From Sphingobacteriaceae bacterium (GTDB lineage Bacteria > Bacteroidota > Bacteroidia > Sphingobacteriales > Sphingobacteriaceae): a DNA stretch of 37,745 nt. Where the stretch lies: positions 1 through 37,745 of the forward strand of contig JAHEGO010000024.1 of NCBI GenBank assembly GCA_024645045.1, read 5' to 3'. The translations under genes were made by a program, and so were the position numbers. This document shows, piece by piece, positions 33,202-37,745 of the stretch (the stretch's first letter is position 1; each line of letters starts with the position of its first letter). Below the pieces are notes generated by a model. The model was not told the origin of the DNA. It saw nothing but the letters and a program-made list of their open reading frames with translations, and ran no database searches.

Positions 33202-33929
33202 TGTAATAAAAAGTTAACTACCGCAATACCAGCTCCAATTATTATTGCAATCATCTTATAGAAATTGAATCGATGGTCTACATTAGATTCGAATAAAATG
33301 GTTGTGGAAATATGTAAGAATATTCCAATAACCGTAGCCATAATAAATGGGAAATAATTGTGTATTTGATTTGCAGAATCAATTTGAATTTGTTGGCTTA
33401 CAAAGCTTCCTGCAGGAGTCATAAGCGCAAATAAAACAAGCATTATAACTAGTTTACTTCCTTTTACTTGGTTACTCATTAAAACGCTTGCTAATGCAAA
33501 TGCAGCTGGAATATGATGTATTGCAATTCCAAATACCAAAGAATTTAATTCGTTCGAACCAATAGTTTGATTTACTAAAGGCATGCCTTCTAAAAAAGCA
33601 TGTAAACACAAACTTAGCATAATGCCAATTGGAAAAATTAGTTCTTGTTTATGTGAATGTGTATGGATATGTCCGTGTTCAATTCCTTCTGAAAACTGTT
33701 CTAAAATTATCTGAAATGAAAAGCCTAGCAAAACAAACAATCCAGTGTATTTATTTCCAGATTCGTATACCTCTGGCATTAAATGTAGTATAGTTATTGC
33801 AAATAAATATGCACCAGAAAATGACAAAACTAATTTCAAGTTTTTACTATTTTCTTTTTTGAATAGAAATACAGCTAAACCGCCTATTAGCGCTGCTAAA
33901 AATAATATTAGGTTATTAATGCTGAACAT
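33198..33929 (-). CDS. ZIP-family metal transporter
   Basis: 243 residues, about eight membrane helices. Family features: LHLMPEVYE in an early helix, a histidine-rich cytoplasmic loop (HGHIHTHSHK), the metal-site helix LCLHAFLEGMPLV and the paired IHHIPAAFALASVLM. ZIP proteins bring Zn2+ or Fe2+ into the cytoplasm; metal choice cannot be told here. The gene starts 14 bases inside the end of the PAP2 gene and is last in a reverse-strand trio with that gene and a methyltransferase. Its 3' end overlaps marR by four bases. Confidence 0.9.
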   Translation of the reverse strand: MFSINNLILFLAALIGGLAVFLFKKENSKNLKLVLSFSGAYLFAITILHLMPEVYESGNKYTGLFVLLGFSFQIILEQFSEGIEHGHIHTHSHKQELIFPIGIMLSLCLHAFLEGMPLVNQTIGSNELNSLVFGIAIHHIPAAFALASVLMSNQVKGSKLVIMLVLFALMTPAGSFVSQQIQIDSANQIHNYFPFIMATVIGIFLHISTTILFESNVDHRFNFYKMIAIIIGAGIAVVNFLLH

Positions 33930-34482
33930 TTTTTAATGAATTGAATTTTTCATGTAAGGCAAAGGTAAACTTTCCAATTAGTATACCAATAATTGCACCA
34001 CCAATTACATCGAATGGATAGTGAACGCCAACATATACTTGAGCATAACAAATTACACTGGCCCAAATAACCAATGCGGGTTTCACCCAAGTCCATTTGC
34101 TTTTAAATATGGATCCTATTATAATGGCCAAACCAAAGTGATTTGCAGCATGTGATGAAATAAAACTATAGCCTGAACCACATCCAACAAGATTTCTTGC
34201 TAAACCCATTATGGAAGGGTCATTACAAGGTCTTAATCTTTCAAAAATAGGTTTGAAAATTCCTGCGCTAACAAAATCAGTTAATGCAAAAGTGAGTAGC
34301 ATAAAGAAAATACTTATCCATCCTTTTTTGCCAAAATTACTGACAAAAAATACAATAATAAAAACATAGAGTGGTGCCCAAAATAGTTTACTTCGCATCA
34401 ATGGCATTATAAAGTCAAAGAAATCGTTTGACCAAATTCTGTTGATGATTAAAAATAATTGTTGGTCTATTTGTTTCAACAT
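33916..34482 (-). CDS. PAP2-family membrane phosphatase
   Basis: 188 residues with several membrane helices. The three-part phosphatase signature is recognisable: KPIFERLRP (K-x6-RP), SFISSHAANHFG (the PSGH-type histidine motif in its SSHA form) and AQVYVGVHYPFDVIGG (normally SR-x5-H-x3-D). In the last motif the usual arginine is glutamine: codon CAA. The histidine and aspartate remain. Family members dephosphorylate lipid phosphates such as undecaprenyl pyrophosphate or phosphatidic acid. It lies 4 bases after the methyltransferase gene and overlaps the ZIP gene by 14 bases. Confidence 0.87.
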   Translation of the reverse strand: MLKQIDQQLFLIINRIWSNDFFDFIMPLMRSKLFWAPLYVFIIVFFVSNFGKKGWISIFFMLLTFALTDFVSAGIFKPIFERLRPCNDPSIMGLARNLVGCGSGYSFISSHAANHFGLAIIIGSIFKSKWTWVKPALVIWASVICYAQVYVGVHYPFDVIGGAIIGILIGKFTFALHEKFNSLKNVQH

Positions 34483-34486
34483 GTTA

Positions 34487-35212
34487 TTATTTTTTACGAG
34501 CTACCATGATAAGTCTTGGTGAACTATTTTCAATATAAGGAGATAATTGGTAGTCTCCAAAAACTTCAATCAATTCAAGGTGTTGAGCAGTAAAATATTC
34601 TTTAAATTGATTCAAATGAATGATTTTAACTTTCTCATAATATTCGTAATCTTGGCCTTTATCTTTAAAATGAATTGTTTTTTGAATAAAATTAGCTACG
34701 GTAGATTTAGTTAAATGGAATTCAATTTCTTGAATCGTTTTTGTTTCACTTGAATTATTATGAGTTAATGGTACAACATTGATAAAATCAAGCAATAAAA
34801 TTCCACCTTTTTTTAGCGCATTGCTAAACATTTTAATGGCTTTGATGTCGTCAGATTCTTTTTCAAAATAACCAAAACTGGTAAATAAATTAAAGACATA
34901 ATCAAAGTAATTGACACATAAGGTCTTTCTAATATCATGTTCTTGAAAATTTAAGGTTGGGTTTTCCATGCTTTTAGCATAGCTAATATTTTCAGGTGAA
35001 AGGTCTATGCCAGTAATATCAAGTCCTTTTTTATTGAAATATATGGCATGTCTGCCTCTTCCACAACCTGCATCAAGTGCCTTTTGATTTGATTTGAAAT
35101 TAAAATAATTAGCAATGGTATCGATAAAATCGGCTGCTTCTTGGTGGTCTCTATTTTCATATAAAATATGATAATAGGGAGAGTTGAACCATATGTTGAA
35201 CCAATTTTTCAT
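34487..35212 (-). CDS. Class I SAM-dependent methyltransferase
   Basis: 241 residues. The SAM-binding motif I is ALDAGCGRGRHAIYF, followed by ITGIDLSPENISYAK as motif II, and FDYVFNLFTSFGYFE at the motif IV position. The later GGILLLDFINVVP is the usual strand after the acceptor site. The substrate is unknown: a small molecule is likelier than nucleic acid, given the plain Methyltransf domain. It is the first gene of the reverse-strand run with PAP2 and ZIP. The 139-base region shared with glmM holds no clear reverse-strand -7 element. Confidence 0.87.
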   Translation of the reverse strand: MKNWFNIWFNSPYYHILYENRDHQEAADFIDTIANYFNFKSNQKALDAGCGRGRHAIYFNKKGLDITGIDLSPENISYAKSMENPTLNFQEHDIRKTLCVNYFDYVFNLFTSFGYFEKESDDIKAIKMFSNALKKGGILLLDFINVVPLTHNNSSETKTIQEIEFHLTKSTVANFIQKTIHFKDKGQDYEYYEKVKIIHLNQFKEYFTAQHLELIEVFGDYQLSPYIENSSPRLIMVARKK

Positions 35213-35324
35213 TTAAGCAGTATAGATAAAAAGTCTAAATTGAATTTTTTTCAAAAATGCTCAAAAAATATCATTATTTAAGCTTTTTATACGATAAATA
35301 CCCTTCAAATCTCTTAGATTTTTT

Positions 35325-35332
35325 TATTTTTG
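35325..35332 (+). promoter_or_regulatory. Candidate -7 element of glmM (TATTTTTG)
   Basis: An exact TAnnTTTG match 19 bases upstream of the TTG start (35352), giving a leader of roughly 13 bases. It sits in a T-rich stretch, so chance is possible. No -33 TTG is evident. Confidence 0.45.
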
Positions 35333-35351
35333 TTAGATAAAAATTGAAAAT

Positions 35352-36764
35352 TTGACACTCATAAAATCTATATCTGGAATTAGGGGCACCATTGGTGGTC
35401 CATCTGGCGAAGGTTTAACACCTTTCGATATCGTAAAATTTACTGCAGCATTTGGTCAGTGGATCATTGAGAAATCTGGGAAAAAGAAAATTGTTATTGG
35501 TCGTGATGCCAGAATATCTGGTGAAATGGTTAGAAATATTGTAGTTGGTACATTACAGGGTTTAGGAATAGATGTAGTTGATGTAGGTTTATCAACTACT
35601 CCAACCGTAGAAATAGCTGTACCAATGGAACAAGCAGGTGGAGGTATTATTTTAACTGCAAGTCATAATCCTAAACAGTGGAATGCTTTGAAATTATTGA
35701 ATGAACACGGAGAGTTTATTTCTGATATCGATGGGCAAGAAGTTTTAAGTAAAGCAGAATCGAACAATATGCTTTTTGCAGAAGTTGATCAAATTGGGAC
35801 ATATAGCCAAAATGAAACCTATCTACAAAAACACATCGATCATATTTTAGCATTAGATTTAGTAGATGTTGAAGCCATTCGAGCAAAGAATTTTAAGGTA
35901 GTTGTTGATGCGGTGAATTCAACTGGTGGAATATTTGTACCTGCATTGTTAAAGGCTTTAGGCGTTCATCAAATTACAGAAATTTACTGCGAACCCAATG
36001 GTCATTTTCCACATAATCCAGAACCATTGCCTGAAAATTTAACAGCACTTTCTGAAGCGGTTATTAATAATCAAGCGCATTTAGGAATAGCAGTTGATCC
36101 AGATGTAGACAGATTGTGTTTTGTATGTGAAGATGGTAAAATGTTCGGTGAAGAATATACACTAGTTGCTGTTGCTGATTTTGTATTGAAGAACACCAGC
36201 GAGGAACATTATGCAAAACATCAAAAGCAAAGTAATACGGTTTCTAATTTATCTTCCACAAGAGCGTTGAGAGATGTAACCGAAGCGGTAAATGGTATGT
36301 ATTTTGCTTCTGCTGTAGGTGAAGTTAATGTTGTCAATGCGATGAAAGCCAATCAAGCAATTATTGGTGGTGAAGGAAATGGCGGAATTATTTACCCTGA
36401 ATCTCATTATGGAAGAGATGCGTTAGTGGGAATTGCTTTATTTCTTTCGCATTTAGCAAAAGCAGATGTAAGCATTTCTCAATTAAGAAATTCTTATCCA
36501 GCCTATTTTATTTCAAAAAATAAAATTGATTTAACTCCTGATTTGAACATTGATCATTTGATGCAACAAGTCAAGTCAAAATACCAAGCACAGCCTATCA
36601 ATGAGGTAGATGGCTTGAAAATAGAATTCGATAAAGAATGGGTTCATTTAAGAAGATCAAATACAGAAGCAATTATTAGAATTTACTCTGAAAGCCATAC
36701 TGCGCAAGCTGCTCAGGACTTAGCAGAAAAAATCATCAACGATATAAAATCATTTATTAACTAA
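35352..36764 (+). CDS. glmM: Phosphoglucosamine mutase (alpha-D-phosphohexomutase family)
   Basis: 470 residues, start codon TTG at 35352 giving MTLIKSISGIRGTIGG; no in-frame ATG lies between the upstream stop at 35334 and this point. It converts glucosamine-6-phosphate to glucosamine-1-phosphate for UDP-GlcNAc synthesis. The phosphoserine loop is LTASHNPKQWNALK (Ser104), metal binding is DPDVDR (Asp249, 251, 253), sugar binding is GGEGNGG and the phosphate site is RRSNTEAIIRIY. The more usual form of the last is R-x-S-N-T-E-P; Ala here is a small change. Phosphomannomutase or phosphoglucomutase activity is an alternative. Seven bases separate it from the next gene. Confidence 0.87.
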   Translation: MTLIKSISGIRGTIGGPSGEGLTPFDIVKFTAAFGQWIIEKSGKKKIVIGRDARISGEMVRNIVVGTLQGLGIDVVDVGLSTTPTVEIAVPMEQAGGGIILTASHNPKQWNALKLLNEHGEFISDIDGQEVLSKAESNNMLFAEVDQIGTYSQNETYLQKHIDHILALDLVDVEAIRAKNFKVVVDAVNSTGGIFVPALLKALGVHQITEIYCEPNGHFPHNPEPLPENLTALSEAVINNQAHLGIAVDPDVDRLCFVCEDGKMFGEEYTLVAVADFVLKNTSEEHYAKHQKQSNTVSNLSSTRALRDVTEAVNGMYFASAVGEVNVVNAMKANQAIIGGEGNGGIIYPESHYGRDALVGIALFLSHLAKADVSISQLRNSYPAYFISKNKIDLTPDLNIDHLMQQVKSKYQAQPINEVDGLKIEFDKEWVHLRRSNTEAIIRIYSESHTAQAAQDLAEKIINDIKSFIN

Positions 36765-36771
36765 CAATCAC

Positions 36772-37745
36772 ATGAATAGAATTTACCTAGATAATGCCGC
36801 AACCACTCCAATGGATAAAGAAGTAGTTGCAATAATGGCAGAAATGATGGAGCATCAATTTGGAAATCCATCTTCTATTCATGCCGATGGTAGGGCCGTT
36901 AGAACTAAATTAGAAGAAGCAAGAAAGACCGTTGCAAAATTATTAAATACCAGCCCATCTGAAATATTTTTTACTTCTGGTGGAACAGAAGCCGACAACA
37001 TGGCTATTCGTTGTTCTATCAAAGATTTAGGCATTAAACATGCCATCACTACTTCTATTGAACACCATGCGGTAGTGCACACCCTAGAAGAATTAGCTAA
37101 AGAAGGTATAATTAAACTAAGCTTTGTTCAGTTAGATAATGATGGAAGTGTTGACTTAACTCATTTGGCTAAATTATTAGCCGAAAACGAACGTAGTTTT
37201 GTTTCTTTGATGCATGCCAATAATGAAATTGGAAATTTACTTGATTTAAATGCAGTTGGAGAATTATGCGAAAAACACAATGCTATTTTTCATTCTGATA
37301 CTGTTCAAACCATGGGTCATTTTATCCATGATTTAGCAAATTTACCTGTTCATTTTATTACTTGTGCTGCACATAAATTTCATGGTCCTAAGGGTGTTGG
37401 ATTTTTATACATCAATAATAAAGTAAAAATTAATCCACTTATCTATGGTGGTTCACAAGAACGCAACATGCGTGGAGGTACTGAAAACGTTTACGGAATA
37501 ATTGGTTTAGCTAAAGCGCTAAGTATTGCTTACGAAGAGATGCAAGCGCATCATACACATATTCAATCATTAAAATCATACATGATTGAACAGCTTACAG
37601 ATAAAATTCCTGGCATCCAATTTAATGGAAATATTCATCCAGATAAAAGTTTATATACCGTATTAAACGTTTCATTTCCACCAAGCGAGATGGGTGAAAT
37701 GTTATTGTTTAGCTTAGACATTGCAGGAATTTCTGCATCTGGTGG
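36772..37745 (+). CDS. Cysteine desulfurase (NifS/IscS family), 3' truncated
   Basis: 324 residues are visible from ATG 36772; the frame is still open at the window edge. It removes sulfur from cysteine for iron-sulfur clusters and tRNA thiolation. MNRIYLDNAATTPMD opens the fold; FFTSGGTEADN, SIEHHAVVH (His98), FHSDTVQTMGH (Asp176, Gln179) and the PLP lysine CAAHKFHGPKG (Lys202) are intact, and GGSQERNMRGGTENV follows. The window ends at SASGG, right before the expected catalytic-cysteine loop, so activity cannot be confirmed. It is 7 bases after glmM and probably co-transcribed. Confidence 0.95.
   Translation, partial: MNRIYLDNAATTPMDKEVVAIMAEMMEHQFGNPSSIHADGRAVRTKLEEARKTVAKLLNTSPSEIFFTSGGTEADNMAIRCSIKDLGIKHAITTSIEHHAVVHTLEELAKEGIIKLSFVQLDNDGSVDLTHLAKLLAENERSFVSLMHANNEIGNLLDLNAVGELCEKHNAIFHSDTVQTMGHFIHDLANLPVHFITCAAHKFHGPKGVGFLYINNKVKINPLIYGGSQERNMRGGTENVYGIIGLAKALSIAYEEMQAHHTHIQSLKSYMIEQLTDKIPGIQFNGNIHPDKSLYTVLNVSFPPSEMGEMLLFSLDIAGISASG

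Noticed and set aside
1-37745. CRISPR arrays, tRNA or rRNA genes, insertion sequences, prophage or toxin-antitoxin pairs
   Set aside because: Looked for regular repeats, terminal inverted repeats, transposase or integrase motifs and cloverleaf-like stretches; none seen by eye. All genes look like resident chromosomal ones with similar base composition.

Overview
The window is a dense, strongly AT-rich piece of an ordinary bacterial chromosome, almost certainly from the Bacteroidota. The evidence is lineage-typical genes: a type IX secretion plug protein (formerly DUF5103), a PUR-like DUF3276 protein, a long NusB, the alanine-racemase-fold arginine decarboxylase, DUF6588 and DUF5522 families. 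TAnnTTTG promoter elements stand close to many start codons, and Shine-Dalgarno sequences are largely missing. An assignment to the Chitinophagia/Sphingobacteriia side of the phylum is only a guess. I see no rRNA, tRNA, CRISPR array, prophage or insertion sequence, and no gap over 300 bases without a gene.

Layout. 1-2162: the end of an OmpR/PhoB-type response regulator, its PhoR-like kinase and an S4-less pseudouridine synthase. 2159-8077: arginine decarboxylase facing away from an arginase - argS - FG-GAP/ASPIC protein run. 8082-12477: a reverse-strand block with hydroxyacyl-CoA dehydrogenase, lysine 6-aminotransferase, an ACC deaminase/D-cysteine desulfhydrase-like enzyme and a DUF6588 protein. 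12601-19441: rluD with a class IV aminotransferase, fmt with a NamZ-like muramidase, a LolC/E-like permease, an unknown lipoprotein and mazG. 19533-24696: ABC-F, the T9SS plug protein, ychF and agmatinase. 24794-26961: DUF3276 and an MsbA-type ABC exporter. 27115-33201: leucine dehydrogenase, then nusB - DUF1573 - yajC, then ybbR - coaE - MBL nuclease - a 56-residue DUF5522 protein - marR. 33198-35212: methyltransferase - PAP2 - ZIP on the reverse strand. 35352-end: glmM and a truncated cysteine desulfurase.

How the genes fit together. Arginine decarboxylase plus agmatinase make putrescine from arginine, while the arginase and argS compete for the same amino acid. Lysine 6-aminotransferase and the hydroxyacyl-CoA dehydrogenase could be early and late steps of lysine degradation. 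glmM and the NamZ-like enzyme concern peptidoglycan building and turnover. The plug protein implies a type IX secretion system.

No clearly new multi-gene system is visible. The most interesting signals are architectural. All six convergent gene pairs meet within 8 bases of overlap or 4 bases of gap, leaving no room for intergenic terminators. One terminator hairpin appears to contain the promoter of the next operon. Several promoter elements lie so close to the start codon that mRNAs would be leaderless or nearly so. Some start codons were moved on the basis of promoter position, and one small Cys-rich gene was recovered by hand translation.
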